A stretch of 64,000 nt of DNA from an uncultured Coriobacteriaceae bacterium (GTDB lineage: Bacteria; Actinomycetota; Coriobacteriia; Coriobacteriales; Coriobacteriaceae): the NCBI GenBank assembly GCA_944321435.1, contig CALULH010000010.1, forward strand, positions 1 through 64,000, read 5' to 3'. Within the stretch, counting starts at the first letter, position 1; each line of letters begins with the position of its first letter. A model generated the notes under the pieces. The model saw only the letters and a program-made list of their open reading frames with translations, had not been told where the DNA came from and ran no database searches. The position numbers and the translations under genes are program-made. Shown here piece by piece: positions 28,529 through 36,284 of the stretch.

Positions 28529-31129
28529 CTATGCGCGCTGCTTTCCCGCCGCGGCCTTCTTGGTGCCGGCCTTCTTGGCGCCCGTGCTTTTCTTGGCAGC
28601 CGTCTTCTTAGACGAAGAGCCCTTCTTCGCCGTGGTCGTTCTCCCGCGGCCGCGCGCGGGCTTCTTCTCCTTGCCGGGGCAGCCCATGTTCACGCAGAGC
28701 TTCCACGGGCCGCGCGCGGTCTCTACCACCACCATCGGCGCACCGCAGTCCGGGCAGGTCTCGCCCGTGGCCGAAAGCTTCCCGCGCTGCGGAAGCGGGT
28801 AGCTGGTACCGCACTCGTCGTAGTTCTCGCACCTGATGAAGCGCTTGCCGGTGCGCTCGGATTTATGGGCTATGAGCTTTCCGGTTCGACCGGCTTCGGC
28901 GCACGCCTTGCAGGTGCCCACCACCACGTCGGGCTCGTAGTTGGTGGGGCACTGCGGGTTCACGCAGATCTCGTAGGCCTTGGATCTGAACGGCTTGCAC
29001 TGGATCCGAGGGGCGCCGCACTCGGGGCACACACCGGCCTCGCCCTCGATGGGGCTCACGCGCACGCCGCTCGGGACGGGGTAGGTCACGTCGCAGTCGG
29101 GCCAGCCCATGCAGCCGATGAAGCTGCCGCGGGTCTTGGCGCTGGACTTCATGACCAGGTCCTTGCCGCACTTGGGACACACGCCCACCTTGGCGTCGGC
29201 CGTCACCGCGTCGGAGATGGCCTCGCCCAGGTCGTCCTTGTGCTCTATGAGCGCGTCCATCATGCCGGCGAGAAGGGCCCGGCTATGGTAAACCACCTGG
29301 CCCTGGCTGTCCTTGCCCTCGGCTACCTTGGTCATGTCGGCCTCGAGCTCGCTGGTCATATCGGGCGTGGTGATGCGCGGCGCGTAGGTGTGCAGCGCGT
29401 CGATGATGGCCATGCCCAGCTGACTGGGCTCGATGGGGCCGTTGGGGTCGCCCTTGAAGTACTTGACCTGGTACAGGCGCTCGATGATGCTGGCGCGCGT
29501 GGACTTGGTGCCCAGGCCGCGCCTCTCCATCTCCTGGACCAGGCGTCCCTGGCTGTAGCGCGCCGGCGGCTCGGTCTGCTTGGCCTCGAGCTTGAGGTTG
29601 CGCAGGCTCACGGCGTCGCCCTCGGCAAGGGCGGGCAGCTGCTCGTCCTTCTTGAGGCCGTAAGGGTACACGGCGCGGAAACCCGGCACCTTGAGCACGT
29701 CGCCGCTAGCCTGGAAAGGCTCGCCGGCAACGTCCAACGTGAGCTTGGTGCCCTCGATAACCGCGGGATCCGAAAGCGTTGCCAAAAAGCGCCGCGCGAT
29801 GAGGTTATAGAGCTTCCACTGCGCCGGCTCCAGCTTATCGGGGCTGGCGGCCGCCGTGGGGTAGATGGGCGGGTGGTCGGTGGTCTCTTGCTTGCCGCGC
29901 GTGGGCACGAGCTTCTCGCGCTTGAGCAGCTGCTGGCAGGCTTCGTGGTAGATCGGCGAGGCGCCGATGGCGCGCAGCGTCTCGCGCAGGTCCAGCGACC
30001 GCGGGTACACCGTGTTGTCGACACGCGGGTAGCTGATGAGACCGTCCATGTAGAGGCTCTCCGCCAGGCGCATGGTCCGCGCGGGAGAGAGGCCTTCGGC
30101 CGCAGCCGCTGCCTGCAGGCTCGTGGTGTTGAACGGCGCGGGCGGGCGCTGGGTGCGGCTCTTCTTGGCAACGGAGGTCACCGTGGCCGTCGTGGCGCCC
30201 TCCACGTGCGCAAAGGCGGTCTGGGCGGCCTTCTCGTCCGTGAAGCGCCCCTGCGTGTGGCTGATCTTGAAGTAGGAGCCGTCATCGTCCGGATCGGCGC
30301 CGGTCTCGCGCGCTTCGCCGTTGATGAGCCAGTAGTCCTCCGGCTTGAAGGCCAGGCGCTCGCGCTCGCGCTCAACCACCAGGGCGAGCGTGGGCGTCTG
30401 TACGCGGCCGGCGCTGCGCACGTTGCCGAAGCCGCCGAACTTGGCCATCGTGAGGTAGCGCGTGAGCGCCGCGCCCCAGATGAGGTCTATGTACTGGCGG
30501 CTCTCGCCGGCGTCGGCCAAGTCCTGGTCGAGCTCGACCAGGTTGCTGAACGCATGGTCGATCTCGCCTTTGGTGAAGGCGCTGTAACGCGCGCGGGACA
30601 CGGGCACGTCGGGCGCCACCTCGCGCACCATGGCCAAGGCGTCCGATCCGATAAGCTCGCCCTCGCGGTCGAAGTCCGTGCCGATAACCACGCTGTCGGC
30701 TTTTTTGGCGAGGTTCTTGAGCGCCCGGATGATCTCCTTCTCGGCGGGAAGCTTCTCGATGGGCGCCCACACCAGGTACGGCAGGCTCGGAACCTTCCAG
30801 CCCTTGATGTCGATGCCGTCCTTGAGGAACGGCTTACGCTTGGTGTCGTAGGGCGGGCGCGGCAGGCCGTCCGGCACGTCGGCCGGCATGACCTCGCCCT
30901 CCTGGCTCACCGCGTACCAACCCTGGTTCTTGTCGAACTTGAGCTCGGTGGGGAAATCCGGCGCCAGGATATGCCCACGCAGGCCGATGGTGACCCATTC
31001 CTCGCCGTCGTGGTTGAAACGGTAGACGGGGGTGTTGTAGACCTTGTCGGCCTTGGGCTTGCCGACGGTCGATAGCAGCCGCGCGATCTGCTGCGCGGCA
31101 TCGTTTTTCTCGGTGATAACGAGCTTCAC
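28529..31129 (-). CDS. topA: Type IA DNA topoisomerase I, archaeal-like type
   Basis: This 866-residue protein relaxes negatively supercoiled DNA. It opens with the TOPRIM domain (KLVITEKNDAAQQIARLL, acidic GTDFDREGE), and the catalytic tyrosine is in GLISYPRVDNTVYP. Its N-terminal region (YRFNHDGEEWVTIGLRGHILAPDFP) resembles archaeal-type topoisomerase I more than E. coli TopA. Several C-terminal C4 zinc ribbons follow (CPKCGKD...C, CPECGAP, CPDCGAP), then a Lys/Ala/Thr histone-like tail. The GTG at 31129 has AAGGAG upstream. It heads a four-gene operon. Confidence 0.94.
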   Translation of the reverse strand: MKLVITEKNDAAQQIARLLSTVGKPKADKVYNTPVYRFNHDGEEWVTIGLRGHILAPDFPTELKFDKNQGWYAVSQEGEVMPADVPDGLPRPPYDTKRKPFLKDGIDIKGWKVPSLPYLVWAPIEKLPAEKEIIRALKNLAKKADSVVIGTDFDREGELIGSDALAMVREVAPDVPVSRARYSAFTKGEIDHAFSNLVELDQDLADAGESRQYIDLIWGAALTRYLTMAKFGGFGNVRSAGRVQTPTLALVVERERERLAFKPEDYWLINGEARETGADPDDDGSYFKISHTQGRFTDEKAAQTAFAHVEGATTATVTSVAKKSRTQRPPAPFNTTSLQAAAAAEGLSPARTMRLAESLYMDGLISYPRVDNTVYPRSLDLRETLRAIGASPIYHEACQQLLKREKLVPTRGKQETTDHPPIYPTAAASPDKLEPAQWKLYNLIARRFLATLSDPAVIEGTKLTLDVAGEPFQASGDVLKVPGFRAVYPYGLKKDEQLPALAEGDAVSLRNLKLEAKQTEPPARYSQGRLVQEMERRGLGTKSTRASIIERLYQVKYFKGDPNGPIEPSQLGMAIIDALHTYAPRITTPDMTSELEADMTKVAEGKDSQGQVVYHSRALLAGMMDALIEHKDDLGEAISDAVTADAKVGVCPKCGKDLVMKSSAKTRGSFIGCMGWPDCDVTYPVPSGVRVSPIEGEAGVCPECGAPRIQCKPFRSKAYEICVNPQCPTNYEPDVVVGTCKACAEAGRTGKLIAHKSERTGKRFIRCENYDECGTSYPLPQRGKLSATGETCPDCGAPMVVVETARGPWKLCVNMGCPGKEKKPARGRGRTTTAKKGSSSKKTAAKKSTGAKKAGTKKAAAGKQRA

Positions 31130-31174
31130 GGAAAGCTCCTTCTCGCGTCTTGCTTGCGCTGTCTGTTGCGGCAC

Positions 31175-31180
31175 AGTATA
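31175..31180 (-). promoter_or_regulatory. -10 box for the topA operon
   Basis: TATACT on the minus strand lies about 46 bases before the topA GTG; the -35 position is weak. Confidence 0.4.
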
Positions 31181-31291
31181 AGCGAGTTGACGCGGGTTTG
31201 CGCAGTTTGCGCAAAAACGCCGCCGATCAGCACGGCATCAAACGGCTGAAGTTCATCGACCGCCTCCTCATGTGACGGGGCGTTGCGCCGT

Positions 31292-32653
31292 TCAGCCTGC
31301 AACGCATTTCCGGAAGTAGGATCCCAGTGCGTACAGCGGCACCTCCTCGAGCGCTCCGTCGACCCCGTGCGGCCTGAGCGAGCAACGTATCGCTAACTCG
31401 GGACGGTACTTCTTGATGTATGCCCTCAAACTCTTGGCCTGCAGATTCTCCCCTGACTTCACCTCGATGGGAATCGCCGCGGGCATCAGCCTGTTGCCGT
31501 CGACAAGGAAGTCGATTTCGTTTCGCGTCTTCTCGTTCTTGTAGTAGTGCGCTCCATCAACCTGGCCCGCCGCAAGGATCTCCTGCAGCGCAAACTGCTC
31601 CGCCAACGATCCTTTATAGGAACTGAACAGGGAATTCCCTTCAAGCAACGTGCGGGCGTCGAGGTTGTTCAGTGCTCCAAGCAGCCCGACATCGCTAAGG
31701 TACACTTTGAACACGGACTCTTCTTCATGAGATGTCAAAGGGGTTTCCGGAGAAGTCACGCACCTCACCCGATGCGCCAACGACGAGTCGATAAGCCATT
31801 GGAGGGCGTCTTCGTATTCCCGCGCCCGCGCCGACTTGCTGACCTTCGAAAACATGAACTTGCGGTTCTCCTTGGCAAGGTTCGCTGGAATCGCCCGCCA
31901 CACAAGCCGGATGCGTTCGGCAAGGTCGTTGGGGGCATATTTTGAAAAATCATTCTCGTATGCGCGCAGCAGATCACGCTGCGTATCGCGAACGCTCAGC
32001 AGATCTTGCTCCTCCGTGTAGCGCTTGACCATCTCGGGCATGCCCCCGACATATAGATATATCCTCAGCAGCTCGTTCAGCTGGCCATGGAACGCCCCCA
32101 ACGTGGGCCAATCGAGTGCTTGAACCGATTCTGCGAGCAAGTTCTGTCCGATGGAAAGCAGGAATTCGAGAAACGTGAGGGGATACAAATCAAGAAAGGT
32201 AACCTTGCCAACGGGGAACGACACCCCTCTCGCATTCTCAGACCTTGCGCTCGAAGTTTTGCTCTTTCTACCTTTGAGCGCAAGGCCCAAAGAAGAGCCT
32301 GCAGCAACGACGGGAATTTCCGGAGCCTCCTCACAGAAATACTTGAGCGACTGCAGAGCGCGAGGAACCTCCTGCACCTCATCGAGAATGAGCAGGGTGT
32401 GCTCATCGATAACGCATCCCGCCTCAATTTGAAGGATGGGAATAAGCCTATGAGGACTCAGCGAACCCTCGAATATGGCTGGCATGTGTTCGTTGTTGTC
32501 AAACGAGATATATGCCGTGCGCTTGAAATGCGTTCGCCCAAACTCGCGCATGAGCCAGGTCTTGCCAACCTGGCGTGCGCCCGTGATAAGAAGGGGCTTG
32601 CGGCCCGCTACGTTCATCCATTTGCACAGCGCGTCCATAGCAAGTCGTTGCAT
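31292..32653 (-). CDS. AAA-family ATPase with DUF4143 (putative nuclease-like) domain
   Basis: This 453-residue protein belongs to the AAA_14/DUF4143 family. Walker A is GARQVGKTW (about 25-33) and Walker B LLILDEVQE (about 87-95). The C-terminal DUF4143 part has NEIDFLVDGNR...PIEVKSGENLQAKSLRAYI, resembling the E/D...ExK core of PD-(D/E)xK nucleases. The gene is clearly less GC-rich than its neighbours, suggesting transfer. ATG 32653 has GGAGGG upstream. Its promoter region holds four 33-bp-spaced direct repeats. Function of the family is not established; roles in mobile-element or toxin-like biology are speculative. No partner gene is adjacent. Confidence 0.9.
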   Translation of the reverse strand: MQRLAMDALCKWMNVAGRKPLLITGARQVGKTWLMREFGRTHFKRTAYISFDNNEHMPAIFEGSLSPHRLIPILQIEAGCVIDEHTLLILDEVQEVPRALQSLKYFCEEAPEIPVVAAGSSLGLALKGRKSKTSSARSENARGVSFPVGKVTFLDLYPLTFLEFLLSIGQNLLAESVQALDWPTLGAFHGQLNELLRIYLYVGGMPEMVKRYTEEQDLLSVRDTQRDLLRAYENDFSKYAPNDLAERIRLVWRAIPANLAKENRKFMFSKVSKSARAREYEDALQWLIDSSLAHRVRCVTSPETPLTSHEEESVFKVYLSDVGLLGALNNLDARTLLEGNSLFSSYKGSLAEQFALQEILAAGQVDGAHYYKNEKTRNEIDFLVDGNRLMPAAIPIEVKSGENLQAKSLRAYIKKYRPELAIRCSLRPHGVDGALEEVPLYALGSYFRKCVAG

Positions 32654-32691
32654 GACCTACCCTCCGATAGCATTAGTCGACGCCAATGCTA

Positions 32692-32807
32692 CCACGTTTT
32701 TATATAGGAGATTAAACTCTTATCTCACATTTTTACATAGGAGTTTTGTCGAAATTCCCACGCTTCCGTATAGGAGTTTGAATGTTGCTCCCACATTTTT
32801 GTAGGAG
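32692..32807. repeat. Four direct repeats at exact 33-bp period, upstream of the DUF4143 gene
   Basis: Units start at 32692, 32725, 32758 and 32791. Each has a 19-bp core close to CCACRTTTTTAYATAGGAG (the fourth lacks 2 bp) and a 14-bp spacer of unrelated sequence. Core 1 includes TATATA, a possible -10 for the DUF4143 gene, whose ATG is 38 bases away. The 33-bp spacing is three DNA turns, so bound proteins would lie on one face. Spacers are too short for CRISPR. Confidence 0.85.
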
Positions 32808-33138
32808 GCAACAGCAACGACCCGCTCAACGAATCGGCAGCTCACGCGCACAACACGCAGAAGATAACCTCCAGCACAATGTTCCGCCATGCCCGCACGC
32901 CCCCTCCATGCAGGCGATTTTATCCGTAGCTGCTATTCCCCCATTTCCCAACCGCGTTTTCCGAATTCCGCAACGGTGATTTTCAGAATTTGCTGGTAAT
33001 GGTTACAGCAAGCGCGAGGGACGTCTGCCAGCAGCGGAAGATCGAACGTTAAAACGTTACCCGAACACCGCGCTCGCCGAGGGAACGCCGCTGAGTGCCT
33101 TATCCGGCGCTCCCGCTAGCAGATCTTGCCGATAAAAA

Positions 33139-33271
33139 CGCACCGCTTGCATTCCTTGTCGCCCTAGAGCCCGAAACCGGCCTGTTAGAGTAAGGAAATG
33201 CAAGCGGAGCGTCCGTACGTGAAATATATGCAAGCGGAGCGTTGCAGGATGACCTAGATGCAAGCGGAACG
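33139..33271. repeat. Three direct repeats at exact 30-bp period plus one inverted copy
   Basis: ATGCAAGCGGAGCG occurs at 33198 and 33228, and ATGCAAGCGGAACG at 33258, exactly 30 bp apart. An inverted copy (CGCACCGCTTGCATT) lies at 33139-33153. The array is in the 646-bp non-coding gap between the DUF4143 gene and the hypB stop. The rest of this gap (32812-33138) shows no gene; it contains the palindrome AACGTTAAAACGTT at 33045. Confidence 0.8.
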
Positions 33272-33299
33272 CGGCCAGCCCTGCGGGGCACCACCGCGG

Positions 33300-33977
33300 C
33301 TAAACGCGGGCGGCCTCGATCTGGTCGGCCAGCCAAGCGCACCACTCGTCCATGCCCTGGCCCTTGGTGGCGCTGATGGAGAAACGCGGCGCAGTGGGGT
33401 TGAGGTCGTCCAACGTGCCGTTGTACGCGCCCATGTCGAAGTCAAAAGCCGGTGCCACGTCGACCTTGTTCAGGAGCAGCGCGCCAGCATGCTGGAAGAT
33501 CCCGGGGTACTTGACGGGCTTGTCGTCCCCCTCGGGCACCGAGAGGATCATGACGGCGAGGTTCTCGCCCAGGTCGAAGTCAACGGGGCACACCAGGTTG
33601 CCCACGTTCTCGATGAAGATGACGTCGATGTTCTCAAGGCCCACGCCCGCCTCGAGGGCGTCCACGGCCTGGCCGATCATGTTGCCCTCCAGATGGCACA
33701 GGCCGCCGGTGTTGATCTGCACGGCGGGCAGCCCGGCTTCCTTCATGGTGACGGCGTCCACGTCGGAGGCTATGTCGCCCTCGATGACGGCGCAGCGGTA
33801 GCGGTCGCGCAAGCGCTCGTTGGTGGCCAGGATGGTCGAGGTTTTGCCCGAGCCGGGGCTTGAGAGCACGTTGACCACGTAGACCTGGTGAGCGCGGAAA
33901 CGCTCGCGCAGCCCGGCGGCCAAGCGCTCGTTGCGCGAGAGCATGGAGGTTTCAATGGAGACGGTCTTCTCGGCCAT
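33300..33977 (-). CDS. hypB: Hydrogenase nickel-incorporation GTPase HypB
   Basis: This 225-residue SIMIBI GTPase is HypB, which with HypA delivers nickel to [NiFe] hydrogenase. The P-loop is SSPGSGKTS, followed by GDIASDVDA and the NKVD base-recognition motif. Metal-site residues Cys and His are kept in NTGGLCHLEGNM, with the later Cys in NLVCPVD. The N-terminal CxxCGC high-affinity site and histidine-rich stretch found in some HypB are absent. ATG 33977 has AAAGGAG upstream; a longer frame to 34154 lies inside hypA. It follows hypA by 17 bases in the tatA-tatC-hypA-hypB set. Confidence 0.96.
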   Translation of the reverse strand: MAEKTVSIETSMLSRNERLAAGLRERFRAHQVYVVNVLSSPGSGKTSTILATNERLRDRYRCAVIEGDIASDVDAVTMKEAGLPAVQINTGGLCHLEGNMIGQAVDALEAGVGLENIDVIFIENVGNLVCPVDFDLGENLAVMILSVPEGDDKPVKYPGIFQHAGALLLNKVDVAPAFDFDMGAYNGTLDDLNPTAPRFSISATKGQGMDEWCAWLADQIEAARV

Positions 33978-33994
33978 GAGCTGGGCTCCTTTGC

Positions 33995-34372
33995 TTACCT
34001 TGGCGTATCGTCCTCCGGATCGTCCGGCGTTTCGATGTCTATCCCGACGATATCCAGCTCCCGCCCTGAGAGCAAGCTGGTCTCCGCGCTGCCGCAATCC
34101 GGGCAGCGCAGGTGAAAGCGATCGTGCTCGAACTCGTTGCCGCAAGCCAGGCACAGGCTGCGCGGCCGCACGTAGTCGACCTCGAGCTCCGCATCCTTGG
34201 TGAGCGGGTCCTCATCGCGCAGGACCTCCCAGGCAAAGTGCAGCGCCTCGTCCATGACCTCGGTCATGTCTCCGATGCGCAGCCGCACCGAGATCACGCG
34301 GTCGGCCCCGGCGTGCCGCGCGGAAGCCACCACCGTGTCGACGACGCCCGACATCAACCCGAGCTCGTGCAT
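33995..34372 (-). CDS. hypA: Hydrogenase nickel metallochaperone HypA
   Basis: This 125-residue protein is HypA. It begins with the nickel-binding MHE motif and contains the zinc site CLACGNEF...CPDCGSAE. A C-terminal acidic stretch (ETPDDPEDD) extends the protein slightly beyond the usual 115 residues. ATG 34372 lies nine bases after the tatC stop. No HypC-F or hydrogenase subunit genes lie in the window, so the target enzyme must be encoded elsewhere. Confidence 0.96.
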   Translation of the reverse strand: MHELGLMSGVVDTVVASARHAGADRVISVRLRIGDMTEVMDEALHFAWEVLRDEDPLTKDAELEVDYVRPRSLCLACGNEFEHDRFHLRCPDCGSAETSLLSGRELDIVGIDIETPDDPEDDTPR

Positions 34373-34381
34373 GGGCGGCCG

Positions 34382-35173
34382 CTACTCCTCGTCCTCGTCG
34401 TCGCTCAGGATGGAGAAGCGGCTCTTAGCCGTCAGCCCCTCCTTGCCGTACTTGCGCACGATGGCAAAGCGCGCCGCGGCCAGCGATCCCTCGTACATGA
34501 CGATCATGACGGCAAAGAGGATCATCATGGTGACGGGCGAGGGGTCGGGCGTCACCACGGCGGAGATCACGAGCAGGACCACGTACACGTAGCGCCACGC
34601 GCTGCGGAAGCCCGCGTAGGATACGATGCGGAAGAACGAGAGGTAGAACACGACCAGCGGAAGCTCGAAGGCAATGCCGAACGCAATGAGCAGCAGGAAC
34701 TCGAAGCTGATGTAGTCGGCAGCCTCCGGCATGATGGTGCCGATGGTCGAGCCCTCCTCGATGAGGAAGCCAAACGTGGCCGGCGTGATGACGAAGTAGG
34801 CGAAGATCGCGCCGAAGTAGAACAGCGCCACGGCCAGGATAACCGTGGGGACAACCCACTTACGCTCGTTTGGCTTGAGCGCCGGCAGGAAGAATCCCAG
34901 GATCTGCCAGGTGATGAGCGGCGTGCAGATGACGAACGAGGCCTTGAACGCCACGCTGAAGCGCGTGGTGAAGCCGTTGAGCGGGCTCGTGACGATGAAG
35001 CCAGCCTCGGGCAGGTACTCGCGGATGGGGTCCTGCAGGATGGAGATGATGGTAGGCGTGGCGAAGTACATCACAAGCGTGCAGGCCACGAGCGATGCGA
35101 CGATGATGGTGATGCGGCGGCGGAGCTCCCCGAGATGGTCGAAGAGCGGCATGCGCGCGGGTCCGATAGGCAT
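34382..35173 (-). CDS. tatC: Twin-arginine translocase subunit TatC
   Basis: This 263-residue membrane protein is TatC, the receptor for twin-arginine signal peptides. The family N-terminus MPLFDHLGELRRRI is present (starting at residue 8), and six transmembrane helices can be drawn, with the conserved PLITWQILGFFLPALKPNERK and FGIAFELPLVVFYLS segments. The start at 35173 is not backed by a strong ribosome site; the internal ATG at residue 8 is an alternative. It lies between tatA and hypA, linking folded-protein export to metalloenzyme maturation. Confidence 0.96.
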   Translation of the reverse strand: MPIGPARMPLFDHLGELRRRITIIVASLVACTLVMYFATPTIISILQDPIREYLPEAGFIVTSPLNGFTTRFSVAFKASFVICTPLITWQILGFFLPALKPNERKWVVPTVILAVALFYFGAIFAYFVITPATFGFLIEEGSTIGTIMPEAADYISFEFLLLIAFGIAFELPLVVFYLSFFRIVSYAGFRSAWRYVYVVLLVISAVVTPDPSPVTMMILFAVMIVMYEGSLAAARFAIVRKYGKEGLTAKSRFSILSDDEDEE

Positions 35174-35200
35174 AGGTCAATCGCGGAAGGCGCCAAGGCG

Positions 35201-35767
35201 CTACTCCGCTCCCCCCTCTCCTTGCATGGGCATGTCAGCGGACGCGGCGTCGGCGGACGCAGCCTTCTTCTTGGGACGACGCGCGTACAGATCGGCCGTG
35301 GTCAGCGGCTTCTCCGCGGGTTCGGGCTCTGCCGCAGGCGCCGCGGCATCTGCCGGAGCGGCCCCCGCGTCCGCGGTCGGGACAGCGCTCTTCTCCCCCG
35401 CGTCAACGGCGGGAAGCGCGGCGCCGTCCGCAGAGTCCTGCTCCGCGGCGGCTTTCTCGGCAGCCAGGCGCGCGCGGCGCTCGGCGAAGGTCTCCTTGCG
35501 CGCCGGGGCGGCCTCGGCGCCGTCCTCGCGGTCGGCGTCGGCATCGTCGGCGACGGCCTTCTTGGCGCCTGCGGGGCTTTGCGCAGCCTGCGTCATGGGA
35601 TCCACGATCTCGGTCTGCACCACGGCGGTCATCTTCTCCTGCGTCTCGCGGAACTGACGCAGGGCGCGGCCGATAGTGCGCCCCATCTGCGGGAGCTTGT
35701 CGGGACCGAAGAGCAAGAACGCGAACAGAATGATAAGGACGAACTCGGTCTGCCCTATACCAAACAT
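35201..35767 (-). CDS. tatA: Twin-arginine translocase TatA/TatB-family protein
   Basis: This 188-residue protein has the TatA/TatB architecture: one N-terminal membrane helix (FGIGQTEFVLIILFAFLLFGPDKLPQ), the hinge FGPDKLP, an amphipathic helix (MGRTIGRALRQFRETQEK) and a long acidic and alanine-rich cytoplasmic tail. The helix begins with GQTE, closer to TatB (which has Glu in the membrane segment) than to minimal TatA, so it may serve as TatB or as a dual TatA/B. ATG 35767 has GGAGGTGA upstream. It is the first gene of tatA-tatC-hypA-hypB. No other TatA homologue is in the window. Confidence 0.92.
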   Translation of the reverse strand: MFGIGQTEFVLIILFAFLLFGPDKLPQMGRTIGRALRQFRETQEKMTAVVQTEIVDPMTQAAQSPAGAKKAVADDADADREDGAEAAPARKETFAERRARLAAEKAAAEQDSADGAALPAVDAGEKSAVPTADAGAAPADAAAPAAEPEPAEKPLTTADLYARRPKKKAASADAASADMPMQGEGGAE

Positions 35768-35900
35768 GGAGTCACCTCCAGGTGATGAACGTGCAATGCA
35801 GGTCAGGATACCACGCGCACGCGCACCCGCCCAGCGCGAGAGGCGCGGGTGCGGTAAAACGTTACCGGCGCTTTACGCAAACGCCACAGCCATACAGCGG

Positions 35901-36212
35901 CTAGGCCGTGATGTTGATCTCCTCGTCCACTCCCAGGAGCTGCACCACGCGCAGCACGTTGGGTTGGGCGTGCTCGACCGAGAAGGCCTTCTCATGGTCG
36001 TCAGCATGGTGCGAGGCACCCACCAAGACGCCGATGCCCGTGGAGTCGATGTAGGACACCTGCGAGAAGTCCAGGGCCACCGCCTCGCAAGGCTGCTCGA
36101 GGGCCATGTCGATGGCCTCGCGCAGCTTGTCCGCATTGGAGATGTCGATCTCGCCGGCGATCTCGATCACGTACTTCTCAACCGCGGGCTTCATGGTGAC
36201 GGTCAGTTCCAT
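35901..36212 (-). CDS. STAS-domain anti-sigma factor antagonist
   Basis: This 103-residue protein is a single STAS domain of the SpoIIAA/RsbV type. The phospho-acceptor serine is expected in SYIDSTGIGVLVG. Such proteins release sigma factors by binding anti-sigma kinases. No anti-sigma kinase (RsbW-like) or sigma factor gene lies beside it, so its partner is elsewhere. ATG 36212 follows AGAAGGGA. It is separated from the upstream TPR gene by a terminator at 36246-36272, hence it has its own control. Confidence 0.92.
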   Translation of the reverse strand: MELTVTMKPAVEKYVIEIAGEIDISNADKLREAIDMALEQPCEAVALDFSQVSYIDSTGIGVLVGASHHADDHEKAFSVEHAQPNVLRVVQLLGVDEEINITA

Positions 36213-36245
36213 ATCTGCTGTTCCCTTCTGTTCTGCATCTGCGAT

Positions 36246-36272
36246 AAAAACACGGCGGGGCCGGGCCCCGCC
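36246..36272 (-). terminator. Intrinsic terminator after the TPR membrane protein gene
   Basis: GGCGGGGC pairs with GCCCCGCC around CGG; on the minus strand it is followed shortly by TTTTTATC. It lies 13 bases after the stop of the TPR gene ending at 36285. Confidence 0.8.
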
Positions 36273-36284
36273 TGAGTAGGTTGC

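Noticed and set aside
32475..32804. Small plus-strand protein with an 11-residue repeat
   Set aside because: The repeat reflects the 33-bp DNA period; the frame is antisense to the DUF4143 start and has no ribosome site.
32692..33271. CRISPR array
   Set aside because: The two repeat arrays have 14-19 bp cores and 14-16 bp spacers at 33- and 30-bp periods, too short for CRISPR, and there are no cas genes.
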